This document shows, in pieces, positions 1 through 11,879 of a DNA stretch of 64,000 bases (positions are counted from its first letter, which is position 1; each line of letters starts with the position of its first letter). Position numbers and translations under genes: made by a program. Location: contig NC_033625.1 in NCBI RefSeq assembly GCF_001540865.1, positions 12,229,783 through 12,293,782 of the forward strand. Direction: 5' to 3'. The notes beneath the pieces were generated by a model, which was not told the DNA's origin, did no database searches, and saw only the letters and a program-made list of their open reading frames with translations. This DNA is from Ananas comosus. Lineage: Eukaryota; Streptophyta; Magnoliopsida; Poales; Bromeliaceae.

Positions 1-1239
1 AAATTTAAAATTATTAAATTTTATTTTTCTAATTTTGAATTTTGAATTTTGAATTATTAAATTTTTAATATTTAATTTTTAAATATCAAATTTTAAATTT
101 TAAGTTTAGATTTTGAATTTGAAATTAAGAATTTATATTTTGCTTTAAAAACTCAAATTGTAAAGTTTAAATTTTCAATTTTCAAATTTATTTCTTAAAC
201 TAAAATATCAAATTTTAAATTTTGTACAAATTTTAAATTTTATTTCAAATTTTATATTATTTTAAAAAAATTAAGTAAAAATATTATTATATGCAAACAT
301 CAATTTTTTTTTTTTTGCCAAACAGCTTTACAAAATTATTTCAAAAAAATCAGTTTTTTCTAAATTCAGCCGAACGCTCTACATTTTTCAACCAAAATTA
401 ATTCTTCAAATCAAAATCAATCCTGAAAATAATACTTTTTCAGAATTTAGGCGAAACGTGCACATAGATTGGCCTATGGTTGAGCTGTCAACAAGTCAAA
501 CACGAACAAACTGGTGGATTCTCGAAATCGGGAGGTAATCTGTATTGTATATATCCAACACAAAATTAAAATTAAAAGAAGCTTGTATAATCCAGCTCGT
601 ATTCGGCTTAAACTTAATTCGAGCTAAGCTCAAAATTATTTAAAGTCGTATTGAATCAAACTCTAAATAAATATTAACACTAAGTATATAGTATTATTAC
701 TAATTTAGTGTTACTTATGCTTGCTATTGCTATCACTATTACTAATTCATGCTATAATTTAAAACTCATGCTTATAAAAATAAAAAATGAAAACTTGAAA
801 ATAATATTCAAATATTGCACTGAGCACGAGATAGCTCACAAACAGCGAGCTGAATTGACAGTCCCAACCATCTTCTTAATAAATATTTTTTTTAAAAAAA
901 TAATAATAATAAAAAAAAACCTCTTCAATCATAATAATAGAGCCTCTCACAACTTGAGTACTGAAACAGCACCCAAGGTTGAGTACCAGCTCCACCTGAT
1001 CCACACCTCTGAAAATTACAAAGAACCCAAGAGAGCAATGAATCAAATGCTATTATTACAGAGCTATAGATAGATATGATGAGGTTCTAAAACTTTGCTC
1101 TCCCAAAACCCCCACACCCCAACCTCAGAGATGGAAATGTGGGTTCCATTCTCTTGCCCACCAAGTGTTTGTTGCATGTCCTCAGAGAAACTCTTTGTAT
1201 ATTATGGGAGTTGAAGAGGGAGCAAAACAACAAATCAAC
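1..1239. other. AT-rich upstream region
   Basis: The first 400 bases are nearly pure A/T with repeated AAATTTTAAATTTT-like words, then non-coding sequence leads to the MurB homologue. Open frames here are short and have no recognisable motif. A C/T-rich stretch at about 1090-1240 probably holds the 5' UTR of the next gene. No TATA box could be assigned with confidence. Confidence 0.5.
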
Positions 1240-3472
1240 ATGGCATTGTTGCCTCTCCCCTCTTCTTCTCCACTCTCTTCACCCACCACCTCCCACATCA
1301 CCAAATCAAACATGTCCCTTTCTTTTCTACCCACCTCACTGGCCTTATCACCCAACAATCATCTTCTCCTCTCTCCTGCCTCCAAAACCATCACACCCAC
1401 TAAAGAAGAGGTGGCATTGAGTTCCACGCCGCCGCCTTTAGTAGGCCTCGATGGCGGGGTCGACTTGTCGTTGATCGACCGGAGCATTCTCCGCGATCAC
1501 AAGTGCTTGAAGGAGCTCAGCACCTGGGGAATTGGTGGCCCATGCAAGTACTTCATTCAAGTTTCCCGGCCCTCGGAGCTCGTCTCCGCTATCCGGTCGG
1601 TGGTCGTTTCGTCGAACACTTGTATCGGACACTTTCGTCCGTAGCTATAACAGGCTCTTCTTTTGTCGAATTCTTGTAGGTACTGTGAAATGAAGCGCAT
1701 TCAGTACTTGATCGTCGGTAGAGGCTCGAATTGCCTCTTCGATGATCGCGGTTTTGACGGCTTGGTGATACTGAACCGGCTCGATCAGTTTGAAGTGATA
1801 GAGCCTGGAGTATATATGGTCGGGAGCGGATATCCGTTCAATCGATTAGGTGTTAGGTGCTCCGTTGAGGGTTACTCAGGGCTCGAATTTGCCGGGGGGA
1901 TACCTGGAACTGTCGGCGGGGCTGTTTTTATGAATGCGGGGGCTAACGAGCAGGTGAATCAATTCATGTGGATTTTCTCCAGTTAATGATATGTTATTAT
2001 TCATAACACAATGTATTTATATATATATACTAATCATGTTAATGATTGATTGCGGAACCTACAAAAGTAAATCATATTATGGAGGGTCGAGGTTAGGTCT
2101 AGAATTATAGCATTTACTGTTCAAATGATACATTTGTTTTGTAATCTAGGATACTGGCAGCGTAATTGACGAAGTGGAGATTGTCACTACAGAGGGAGAG
2201 GTACAAAGGCTGAGGAGGAGCGACATAGCATTTGGGTACCGTTGGTCGTCGTTCCAAGAAATGACGGACTTAGCTGCCATCTTATCAGCGAGGTTCCGAT
2301 TGACAGCTGCAGAGAAGTCGAGGGAGCGGCAACGGGCTCTACTGGAGAGGTGAGGTTTTGTATACCTAGATCAATTTTTTCTTTTCGTTTAAGTTAGATG
2401 CAGCAAAGTATCGTCGAGTTTAATTTTGTGTAATTATTATCTTAAAGATTGCTCACCTGCTCTCGCTAGAAACTGGCACCAATTCCTGGAGGACTGTTAC
2501 GACGCAGTTAGCTGATCATAAATCTATCAACTTAGTTTCGAGCTTAGTTAGATCTAACCGTTGTACTAATGATTTTCTATTTTGAGGTGATTAAAACTTA
2601 ACTTGCTTGATTCTGAAAGCTTCACATGGGAAGTTCATGACTGATGAGTTATTATACTGTTTTCGACCTAAACTTCAGTTTTAGCATAATATCAAAAAAC
2701 ATCATTAGTTGATGCGGCACTCTATTATATAAACTCCACTGAATGAAACTGTCGCTAGCCTTCGGCGGCAGAGTAGAATGCGTCGGGATGAGTTCAATTT
2801 TATATGATAATATCATCGCCCATTTCACGTTCGTAAGTGGGAGAGGTCTGTAAATGAGATGGTTAACAATACATCTTATTTCTTAATCCTTTCTTGAATT
2901 ATCTTCTTTCACCTATGTTTCTCTCCTAGCATAACTTGGCAATTCGTCGCTTAACTGTAACAGTTGATCATGCAAACCCTGGTTAAATTAAAGTGAAAAA
3001 ATAATCATAGTTGATGTCTTGTTGACTACTAACCTCCACATCCAAATTTCTGTTGAATCTGCCAAGTCCTTCATTAATGCGAAATTGAAGACACAGAAGA
3101 GACCTCAGAACAAAAAGTTAAAAGAAAGGGTTATCCTTCACTTCATATTTAAGACTCTGCTATTAATGCTAAGCAGTCGAATGCAGGCGTAGGAGGACCC
3201 AGCCGATCAGAGAACGAACCGCGGGGTCCGTGTTCAGAAACCCTTTGAATTTAGGAATATCGGCGGGAGAATTAATCGAGTTGGCGGGGCTCAAAGGGTT
3301 TGAGATAGGAGGTGCAAAAGTTTCTCCACTTCATGCTAATTTCTTCATCAACTTCAACAGTTCTACCTCCTCTGACATGCTATTGCTCATCAACCATGTA
3401 AAAGAAGAGGTGCATAGGGTTTTTCAGGTGCAACTCAAAGAAGAGATGAGATATGTACCTTACAGAAATTAA
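1240..3472 (+). CDS. MURB: MurB-like UDP-N-acetylenolpyruvoylglucosamine reductase, plastid-type
   Basis: Exons are 1240-1595, 1680-1953, 2150-2349 and 3187-3472; all borders are GT/AG, phases match, and the product is 371 aa. The first ~80 residues are Ser/Pro/Thr-rich and look like a chloroplast transit peptide; the ATG at 1240 (MALLPLPSSS) suits this better than in-frame ATGs at 1165 and 1204. The mature part has the FAD-binding GRGSNCLF (132-139), GGIPGTVGGAVFMNAGA (about 191-207), GYRWSSF (Y240) and GSVFRNP with the likely proton-donor Ser291, followed by KVSPLHANFFIN and a C-terminal LKEEM carrying the conserved acidic residue. Bacterial MurB makes UDP-MurNAc using NADPH. Mosses use plastid peptidoglycan genes, while flowering plants keep only part of the pathway, so the substrate here is uncertain. 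All key residues are intact, so it is not an obvious pseudogene. ABA4 lies tail to tail 1.4 kb downstream. Confidence 0.9.
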
Positions 3473-4392
3473 ATTTTATATATGCAAAAATGAATTGAAT
3501 TCTTTTTGATCTTCGCAGTCAATTAAGTACTTGCAATTAGTGCAAAGTGTGTTACTTAATGTAGTTTTTATGATGTATTACTTCTGAAATAAGATGTTCA
3601 GCTAATAGCAGATACATGTGATTTGATGTTTGTTGTTAGTAACTTCGCAAATAATTGCTCTCAATAATGAGGAGCTTATTTCAAAGGGTATACAATAGAC
3701 CCAACACCTAGAAGTGCTTTTACTAGTCTTTCAATTCCTTTGAATGACTGATGAAATCTTCCTCAACAGTTTTTGTCATATTTCCAGTTTCTTCTGAAGT
3801 CTAAATGTCATAACTTTATGAAAATATTAAGTATCTATTTTACTTTTTATGTTCATTAGAAACCATATGATCCAATTATTCATTACTATATTACTTCATT
3901 ATTGGAAAATGATAGGGTAGTGAGTCTCAGGTGAGTCAGATCACTCTTATACTATTGCTGTGTTTTCACCCTTAGCATGGACAAAAATGAACAATCATGA
4001 TTCTTTTGGGTGAGGATGAATTGCCCTCCATGATAATCACATATGATTTTTCTTTTTCTTTTTTTTTACCAAGTTTGAATTCACTACTTATGCTACATTA
4101 AATGTTTTCTTTTGAGAAAAAGCTTGAAAAATATCTGAAGCTTGACTAACATATCTTTAGTATCATAATCAATAGAACTCTGTGATGCAGTTTAGTCTCC
4201 GCATCATAGAGTCCGGCCACCCTCTACTATAAGATGTTCCTGAAAAATTGCTTTCCAGGTAAATCGCATACCTTATTTTCCTATGATCAGAGTTAACTAA
4301 CAATGCTACACAAGATGTTTCGAAATATATTAAAGTACTCATCAATAAGAAGCTCAAAACACATTGTTTATTGGCATTTCCCTTTTGTAATA
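3473..4392. other. Intergenic region 3' of the MurB homologue
   Basis: AT-rich sequence that should contain the 3' UTR of the MurB homologue and its poly(A) site. No open frame or repeat of interest was recognised before the MITE that starts at 4393. Confidence 0.5.
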
Positions 4393-4755
4393 GGGAAAAC
4401 TTCAAAAATGCCCTATGTGGTTTCGCACTTTTTCATTTTAGTACTCTGTGGTTTAAAGTGTATCAAGTTAGTACCCTATGGTTTCGCACTTTCTCACTTT
4501 AGTACCCTGTGGTTTAAAGTGTATCAAGTTAGTACTCTGTGATTTTATTTTTGTATCAAATTAGTATCCTATGGTTTTATTTTTGTATCAAGTTAGTACC
4601 ATGTGGTTTTATTTTTCTCTTAGTAAAATATTAAATCACAGGGTACTAAAGTGAGAAAGTGCGAAACCACAGGATATTAACTTGATACACTTTAAACCAC
4701 AGGGTACTAAAGTGAGAAAGAGTCAAACCACAATAGGGGTATTTGAAGTTTTCCC
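4393..4755. mobile_element. Mutator-type MITE, copy 1
   Basis: The ends are inverted: GGGAAAACTTCAAAAA at the left and a matching TTTGAAGTTTTCCC at the right. The 9-bp word TTTGTAATA flanks both sides exactly (4384-4392 and 4756-4764), the target-duplication length of Mutator elements. The inside is made of short repeats such as TACCCTGTGGTTT and AAAGTGTATCAAGTTAGTAC on the left arm and their complements on the right, so the whole element can fold into a long hairpin. It has no coding capacity. Copies 2 and 3 are at 51250-51620 and 33809-34127. Confidence 0.88.
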
Positions 4756-4873
4756 TTTGTAATAAGCACAACATTCATTTGGCTTTACAACTAAAGCTGT
4801 AGTTTCGCATTATTAAATTGGAAAAAAAAAAGACAACAGGAGAGAAAACAATATGTTATGTCTAATTACATCA

Positions 4874-7682
4874 TCAATGTGACCTATTAGCCCCTCTTGC
4901 TAAGGCCTTTGTTAGGGCATGAGTGGCAATCCCAATTGGGCAAAATAGAAGACACAGAGACACTGAATGCCTTGTTTCTACCTTATTCTTCAGGCCATCA
5001 TGAAATACCTGCCTGAATTTCAAAATCACACAGTTGGTAAGAAGTGACATCGCACGGCGGAAATATCCATTCTCTCTCATTTATTAAGTAGCGAGAACGG
5101 ATAGAATCTGAAAGGGGCGTTTGGCGTCTAGAATTGAACTGAATAGGATAAGACTAGAAAGTAATGCTCGGGGAGGAGAATTTTAGCGACTCGAATGTGG
5201 TTATTGAATCCGATCTGAGAGGTTGGAATTCGAGGGGGAGGACTCAAAAATCTCCATTATATCTTCACCGAGTCCATCCCCTAACTGTCGTGACCACCAA
5301 ACGTCTCCGAGTTGCTAAACCCTATTTCTCCTCCGATATTACTTCTTGTCTCACCCTATCCAATATCTGAGTGCCAAAGAGGGCTTACAAGAACACAAGT
5401 TATGGCAAGTAATGTTACCTTGCAGCGAAAAGGTCTACAGCTAGTAGATGAATCCATGCCGAGGCAACAGTCATTTCATTCGTAAACATTCTTGCGATGC
5501 TAGGTAACTGCAGATAACATTAGACTATGAGCAGATTAAAAATATATGGCCAAAATATTTTCGATAACCATCGAACTTCAGTGTTTTGGATCCTAAACCC
5601 TCAATACACACGTTATTTTAATTCAAATTTTGTTTCAAAGCTTTGTGATATTTGTAACTTTCAGATAGAATTATATGCAACTCATTAAGTTCTGATGTAA
5701 CTTCGAGTCATCTGGAATCAAACAAGAAGATTGCTTGAGGGGTTCAATTTAAAAAAACTTTAGTTCTGGGACCGATTTTTAAGTGACTTATATTGGGGAT
5801 GTGCTACAAATTTTGCCAATAAATGAATAAACCAGCAGAGCTCCATAGAGTAAATTTGAATACTGACCTCCGGCAACCAATATTTACTTGCAAACATAGA
5901 TCGCAACGTATCAGGTGTCCATGATAGGTAAAGAAGATAGGCATACAGGACACCGAGGATGACATATGGTGCACTGCTCTCCATAGCTCTTTTTGTCTAG
6001 AATTTGGACATTAAAACAGTTCAAATTAAAGATCATAAGAATACGGATTAAGATTTGTTCGTACTAAAACTAAAGAGATAATAAATAATAAGATGGTTGC
6101 AGCGCCGCATTGACTTACGAATTCAGCATTAGGAGCTAGAACCATAAGAGCGTAGAATGGAAGGACAGCAACTGTTCCCCAAGTGAAAGCATAGCTAGCA
6201 ATTTGAGAGGTAGTTATCCCTGAGAAGGAAAGTTACGTTCAACCCGATTCACATGTTATCCATGCAAATGCGTTGGTAAACAGTCTACTTAAAAAGAATA
6301 GATATAAGATAAAAATGACTGAATGATAGTAGTTTGATAAATTTAGGAAGAATTAATGAGGAAAATCCAACTCATCATTGCAGAAGTTAGAATAACATGA
6401 ATACAAGTATTCAAACATAGTATTTGTTCATCACACCAGAGAAAAAGAAGTTGGAAGTTGGATCCATTCTTGGGCCCTTGGATCCTAAGGTAATACCGTA
6501 ATAGTATAGATCCAAGGGCCCAAAAGTTAGAAGTTGGTGCTTCCAATTGTATAGTAGCTCAACTCTTGCTCTCTCTCTATATACATTAGGGCTACTATAC
6601 CCTAAGTACGGAGGTCTTAAGTCATTTTCGATGGTAAAGCTTCCGAATCGACGATTCATACCGTTAAACATGATATAGAGCATTTAACTTCTAGAAAACG
6701 AATTTTGTAATTTTTAAAAATTATAATAAAGCCCATCAAGCGGATATAAAATAAACGGTGAAAATCAAATGGCCTCCTAAAAATAGTGGATCGGATTCTT
6801 CAATGTAAGATCAGAGTTACTGATCTTTCTCTAGACAGAGAATAGAATTTTCAATCAAAAAATTCTACCAATTCCTATTCTTTTACACTATTAAATAGTG
6901 AGCATCCCGTACCGGCCGTTAAAAATAGTCTATTTTGAGACATTTAATCATATAATAAATGATGTCAAAAAATTATAAAACTTGGTTTCTAAATATTTCA
7001 AATGCTCTAATCATGTTTAACGGTATGGATCGTCAATTCGGAGGTTTTACTATCACAAACGGCTTATGAGTATAAAGGTGATCGTATAAAAGTATGGTAG
7101 CCAGACTATATATATAGAGAGAGAGAGAAAGAGTTGAGCTGGAATGCTATCAGTAGCAAACGGACTCCGTTGCCATCCATTTATTTTCGATGATGGAGCC
7201 TTCAAATCAATGAGCAGCACCGCTAAACATGATCTATACTATATTACCACTTGAAGCATTCAAAAATCAAATTTCAAATCCTTTCGACATTATTGACCTA
7301 ATGATCAAAGGGTTTCAAAATTTATAATTTTAATGGTCAATATGATGCGTTTTCTTATTTAACGGCGTAAAGATATCCAAATCGATTGAATTTTGGTTAG
7401 AAAATTTTTTAAACTATTTAAAATAAGATCTATACACTTGATTTTGATTACGAGATTCCTATCATCACTTTTTAAAGGATATTCATTTTCAGCCGCTCAT
7501 TTTTTTATCCACTTGATGGACAAGAGAATAATATCGGAAAAGTATGAAATTTAATTTTTAGATGCTTCAAGTGGTGCAGATCATATTCAACGATACCAAT
7601 CGTCGATTTGGTCATCGAAAACAAATGGGTGGCAATGGAGCCCGTTTGCTACTTATAGCATTCTAGCTTAACTCTATATATA

Positions 7683-7725
<43 letters not shown>

Positions 7726-10700
7726 GAGCTACAATACTATTGGAAGCACCAACTTCCAAATGTTGGGCCCTTGGATCTATAATTAGCAACACCAACCAGT
7801 AAACCCTAGGGATCCGAGGGCCCAAAAGTTGAAAGTATATACTTTCAATAGTATAGTAGCCCCACACTATATATATAAAGAGAGAGAGAGAGGGGGAGAG
7901 AGAGAGGCTAGAATACTATCGGTAGCATGGAGGTTTCCATGCTACCAAATTGTTTTTGATGAAACTTTTGTGTGTCGCGTCCTCAAGCACATTGAGTTTC
8001 ATCCTTATGGTTACCCTATTTTCCAGACAACATAAGAAATATTCCTAGGATTATTTCTTCTTTTCCATCCTCAGAAGAGTTTGGCATATGAGTTTTCTTC
8101 AAAAAGAACATAAATTGAAAAGCGCCACTGTAAGTTTGTCTCAAAAAGCATAAACTATAGAAAAGCACCACTGTAAGTTTGTCTCGAAAAGCATAAACTA
8201 TGAACCAACTATATAGAATAGATTATGAAAAGAGTTCTTATTAACATAAACTTGAAGTTCAAGCAATGCAAGTAATAGCTCAGGTACAACTCGACACTCA
8301 TGTAGAATTCACTAAAATAATTTTCAAAACTTAAAGCATGATCGACAAGATAACACATATCTAATCAATTAATATTGCAACAATTAAGAAACAAACTACT
8401 AAAAATCAAGTAAATTTACAGCAGCTAGGGATATCTGTCTCTAAAAAATATTCGACCAAACCACGACACACGCAAGAGGTGCACATCAAAGTCAGTCTTC
8501 AAGACCAAAATATTATCACATAACAATCACAATGAAAGGATGAACACCATTTAGAGATTCTCTAATTCTGCCAAGAGCTCACAACCTTCACGACAAAGTG
8601 AGAAAGTGCCAAATAAAACTAATTTGATTCAACCATCACTCTATACCACATAAAAAATATTTCAAGAGAAGTTAACTAAATAAGCATCTTGTCTTGTCTT
8701 TATAAAACATTAACTTACCAAAATTTCAGCACTAACATGTTTAGAGCAGGAAACTGATAAAACCTCGATGTCGCATATGTTGCTCTGGTAAAGGTGCAAA
8801 CAACAAAAGAAAGAACAAAAACACAAAAAATGTTGAAAATGGAATTTACAAATCTCCAATTGTAGTTTCAAACAAATGTAAGACAGTGCTTCAGGTGCCT
8901 AACTATCAATACAAAGTCTAGAAAAAAAAAAAAGATCCTTCTGAGCAGGACTAAACATCAAGCATCTCATACAAAGAGTGGTCACCGTATCGAGCATTTA
9001 AGATCATTCTCAAATTTTAAGACAACTAAAGAATTGCTTTTAAAAATTAGAGAAGAGTAATGTAATATTACGTTACAAACATTCAAGGAACTTTTGCTTA
9101 GGTGGCTATTTCCAGTGCTGGACGTTCATGAATTAGGAAGCTAATGAATAAATCCAGCCATTCAAACCCAATAGCTTGTAGTTCATAAAATGGTCTGTAA
9201 CCATAGCATTATTCATTTGATAATGGGCTGAAAAGATGTTCTGAAAACTAGAATTAGCAACAAACTAAACCTTTATAGATGTTCCCTTTCCTAGTTCAGC
9301 AGTTTGAAAAGGAAAATAGTTAAACTAGAAAGGAAATCAAGAAACAGAGCTTCTTCGGGCAGAACCTAAACAACAGAGGAAGATCATAAAAGCAAACAAC
9401 AACAAAAGGGCTGCATCTAGCAAAACTGGACAGTGTGAAACTCAACCAGTAATCACTTTGCAACACAAAATAAAGGTAAAAGCATACAGAATGAGCTTAA
9501 AATTGAATCATTTCAAAAAGACTATCCAACTCTTTTCCACCTGATAGCTTAATGTCCGACAACCAATGAGTTACAGTTTTCCCCACTTAAGAAATGAATG
9601 GTTAGATTAAAAGCATAAGACGCATCAAGGACAAATAAAGACACAGTGCGCGCATGTACAAATACACCTACTGCAAACAGTCATCTCTCAAGATTCAAAT
9701 TAGATGAATTTATAGGTTCATAAAAATTAAAAAAAAAAAAAAGTTATTTCCAAATAACCTTAAAGTTAAAGATGGTTCCTAAAGTAAATATATGACCAAA
9801 TTAAAAAATATATATGTAAAAGTATATGGAGACCCCTGAACTACATACCATTTTGAATAAACCCTTCAACTTGTCTTTTATTGACACTGCCTCAGCTTCT
9901 GAATTTTTTTTTAATTTGAGTTCAAAATGGCCAACAATGAACACACCCAACTTTCTCACATCACACCAGAAAACAGCTTTTCCAATTACTAATCGTCCTA
10001 GTAAAATTTATCAGCTTATTTTACCAGCTAAAGAAGTGTTCAGCAGTATAGTTAAATTTATAAAATCATAGATAAATTAATCAAAATCCCCTTTTAATTG
10101 ATGAAAGAAACTATTACAAAAAAAAAATCAGAAGTTAATAGGGGACGGTTAAAACAGAAATCTTTTAGGAGCCTAATCAAAATGTCCTATAAGGGAAGGA
10201 GCCTCTATACATTTTCACGTAAAAATTTGGGTTAAATGCACCAGAATCGCATAAACTTTTGCCGATCTAGATTATAGCCGCCAAAAGTTTTATATTTGGC
10301 CGTTAAACTTTTAAAATGCCGCAATTAACCATTTACCCTAATTGTCAAATTGGAGCAACAAACGATAACCAATGATCGACTTGCAACATAGACGAGCCAT
10401 CTTAATGCCAAAAGTCACTATTGATGGTAAAATTGACAGCAGTCATCACATTTTTTTTCAGCCGTAAGTGTCAACTTCCGTTGTTTGGTTTACCATAACT
10501 TCACCTTTAATCAAAACTCAAACTCCCAAAAATACCGTAATTGACTTCAGCCCACCACGGCCTGAAGTCAATTATGAAAAAAAGAGTGTGAGAAAAAATA
10601 ATAAAATATTAATGATAGAGAATTTCAACTTTTACATCATTCACTTTTGTAAAACAAACAACAGAACTCAGAAAACCTTAGCTCCACAAGGTTAGAAACA

Positions 10701-11757
10701 AACTGTGGAAGAAAAGTAACTTTAATGCGAACTATAGTTTATTTTACCTGAAAGTTTATTCTAACATGAACTTCACCTTCAGTAAAACAAACAAGCTCGT
10801 ATAGTAAAATTGACATCCTGGCATCAAGAAAGCCCTTCTATAATTTTCCGTCCGTGGCATGTGTTCTTTGCCCTTTTTTAAAAAAAAATACCGTTTAGCT
10901 ACTTTTAGTCGTAATGGAATATAACTAGGATGGTTAATTATAAAATTTGAAAGGTTAGTTTTGAGTGAATTACACTTTCGGTCATCAAACTATGAGGCAG
11001 TTGACGTTTTGGTCCTCAAACCTCAAAATATAATTTTCTGCTCGAACTTTCTGAATTTTTACAATCAAACCCCACTATCTAATTTAGTTGACTAACTATT
11101 GACAAATTATCGATGTAGAATGAATGTGATACGACAATAATCTAGATGCTGCTCACTAATCTACATCAACAATTTATCAATATTTTGCCTCATTTTTGTA
11201 GCCGAATTCATTTTCTTCGTCATGACTCATGAATGAAACAGGTAGCATGCAATCTTTTTCTCAAAAAAAATTTAATAAGAATAATAATAATCAACTAAAT
11301 TGAATTGTGGAACTTGACTGCAGTAATTCAGAAAGTTTGAATTCGAGCCAGATATCGCAATAAATTAAAATTTTAGAACCAAAGTGTCACGCGCCTTATA
11401 GTTTTGAGGACCCAAAGTGTAATTTATCCAAAAAGTAAATTTAGCCCTAAAAATTTAAGACTCGGTTGTAGGAAACTCACAAGAAGCCGAAGGGCTAAAC
11501 CCTCCTCCTCCTCCTCTTCCTCTGTGGCGACCGATTTCCACAACCCTCGTTCGGAGCCCCAATCTCGACCCACCAACGAAACTCCATCCACTCCCAACAA
11601 TTTTCCGCCCGCGACCGCCGCCGCCGCCGCCGCCGAAACCGACGACGAAAACCGGCCGATTCCCCGGACTCTGCGAAGCGAATCCCACCATGGATTTGCT
11701 CCGGAGATCCAGCTACACAACGAAAAGCGTAATAACGAATTGAAGAGGAACCTAATT

Positions 11758-11809
<52 letters not shown>

Positions 11810-11879
11810 TTGTGATCTTTACCTGAGGATGGGTCGGGATTGGGATGCAGGGGGAGGAGGGGAGAGAGAGGAGCGACAT
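4874..11879 (-). CDS. ABA4: ABA4 (ABA DEFICIENT 4), neoxanthin synthesis protein, chloroplast
   Basis: Exons on the minus strand are 11823-11879, 11481-11712, 6119-6219, 5868-5996, 5419-5507 and 4874-5012. Every junction is GT/AG with matching phase, giving 248 aa. If translation starts at the ATG at 11691 instead, the product is 222 aa, close to the 220 aa of Arabidopsis ABA4. Recognised family segments are GWSFVGGSR before the mature part, [79 protein letters not shown] and [20 protein letters not shown]. Four hydrophobic segments fit a plastid-envelope membrane protein (DUF4281 family). ABA4 is needed to form neoxanthin from violaxanthin, upstream of abscisic acid. A Gly-run in the transit peptide comes from a GCC repeat. 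The intron 6220-11480 is very long and full of MITEs. Identity is firm; the start codon is not. Confidence 0.93.
6436..6566. mobile_element. Short inverted-repeat MITE in ABA4 intron
   Basis: GGGCCCTTGGATC near the left is matched by GATCCAAGGGCCC near the right, and the right end reads TAGTAGCTCAACTC. This is the same family as 7721-7866. The left end is less conserved and may be truncated. Confidence 0.6.
6588..7103. mobile_element. Inverted-repeat element in ABA4 intron
   Basis: The left arm (GGGCTACTATACCCTAAGTA, then a segment with CCGAATCGACGATTCATACC) is mirrored on the right by GGTATGGATCGTCAATTCGG and TATGGTAGCC. The arms are diverged. No open frame with family resemblance was seen, so this is a non-autonomous element. 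Confidence 0.6.
7131..7674. mobile_element. Inverted-repeat MITE flanked by GA/TA repeats
   Basis: The left end GAGTTGAGCTGGAATGCTAT with AGTAGCAAACGGACTCC is mirrored at the right by GGAGCCCGTTTGCTACTTAT and ATTCTAGCTTAACTC. Terminal arms of about 65 bp are clearly related and microsatellites TATATA/GAGAGA abut both ends. A half copy of the same family is at about 50294-50420. Confidence 0.72.
7721..7866. mobile_element. Short inverted-repeat MITE next to a (GA)n tract
   Basis: GAGTTGAGCTACAATACTAT at the left is matched by ATAGTATAGTAGCCCCAC at the right, with GGGCCCTTGGATC against GGATCCGAGGGCCC inside. A (GA)n tract at 7686-7720 precedes it. It is a relative of 6436-6566. Confidence 0.6.
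9815..10219. mobile_element. Possible MITE in ABA4 intron
   Basis: TGTAAAAGTATATGGAGACC at the left resembles the complement of the right end GGAGCCTCTATACATTTTCA, giving terminal inverted repeats of about 20 bp. No clear target duplication could be read. The open frame inside has no motif. Confidence 0.45.
10966..11429. mobile_element. Inverted-repeat MITE ending 52 bp from the splice donor of ABA4's long intron
   Basis: TGAATTACACTTTCGGTC at the left pairs with GACCCAAAGTGTAATTTATC at the right. Internal words such as TTTTGGTCCTCAAACCTC recur inverted (GAGGACCCAAAGTG). It ends about 50 bases inside the intron from the donor of the exon 11481-11712. Target duplication not resolved. Confidence 0.6.
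11760..11807. repeat. (GA)n microsatellite in the first ABA4 intron or 5' UTR
   Basis: About 24 GA units, read as (CT)n in the sense of ABA4. If the upstream start at 11879 is used, the tract is the body of a 110-base intron (11713-11822) and serves as its pyrimidine tract. If the start is at 11691, it lies in the 5' UTR. Confidence 0.9.

Larger units (their letters stand above)
6220..11480 (-). other. 5.3 kb intron of ABA4
   Basis: The donor GTGAGT at 11480-11475 follows the codon fragment T, and the acceptor CAG at 6222-6220 supplies GG, together making the Trp expected at this point in the family. Between 6436 and about 7980 lies a cluster of GA/TA-flanked inverted-repeat elements. A MITE-like unit lies at about 9815-10219 and another at 10966-11429. 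The stretch 8000-9800 is AT-rich with no gene seen. Confidence 0.85.

Noticed and set aside
11404..11826. Plus-strand open frame of 140 codons opposite ABA4's first exons
   Set aside because: It is the antisense shadow of the GC-rich ABA4 exon and the GA microsatellite, and it ends in Arg-Glu repeats. The minus strand has the family match and splice sites.
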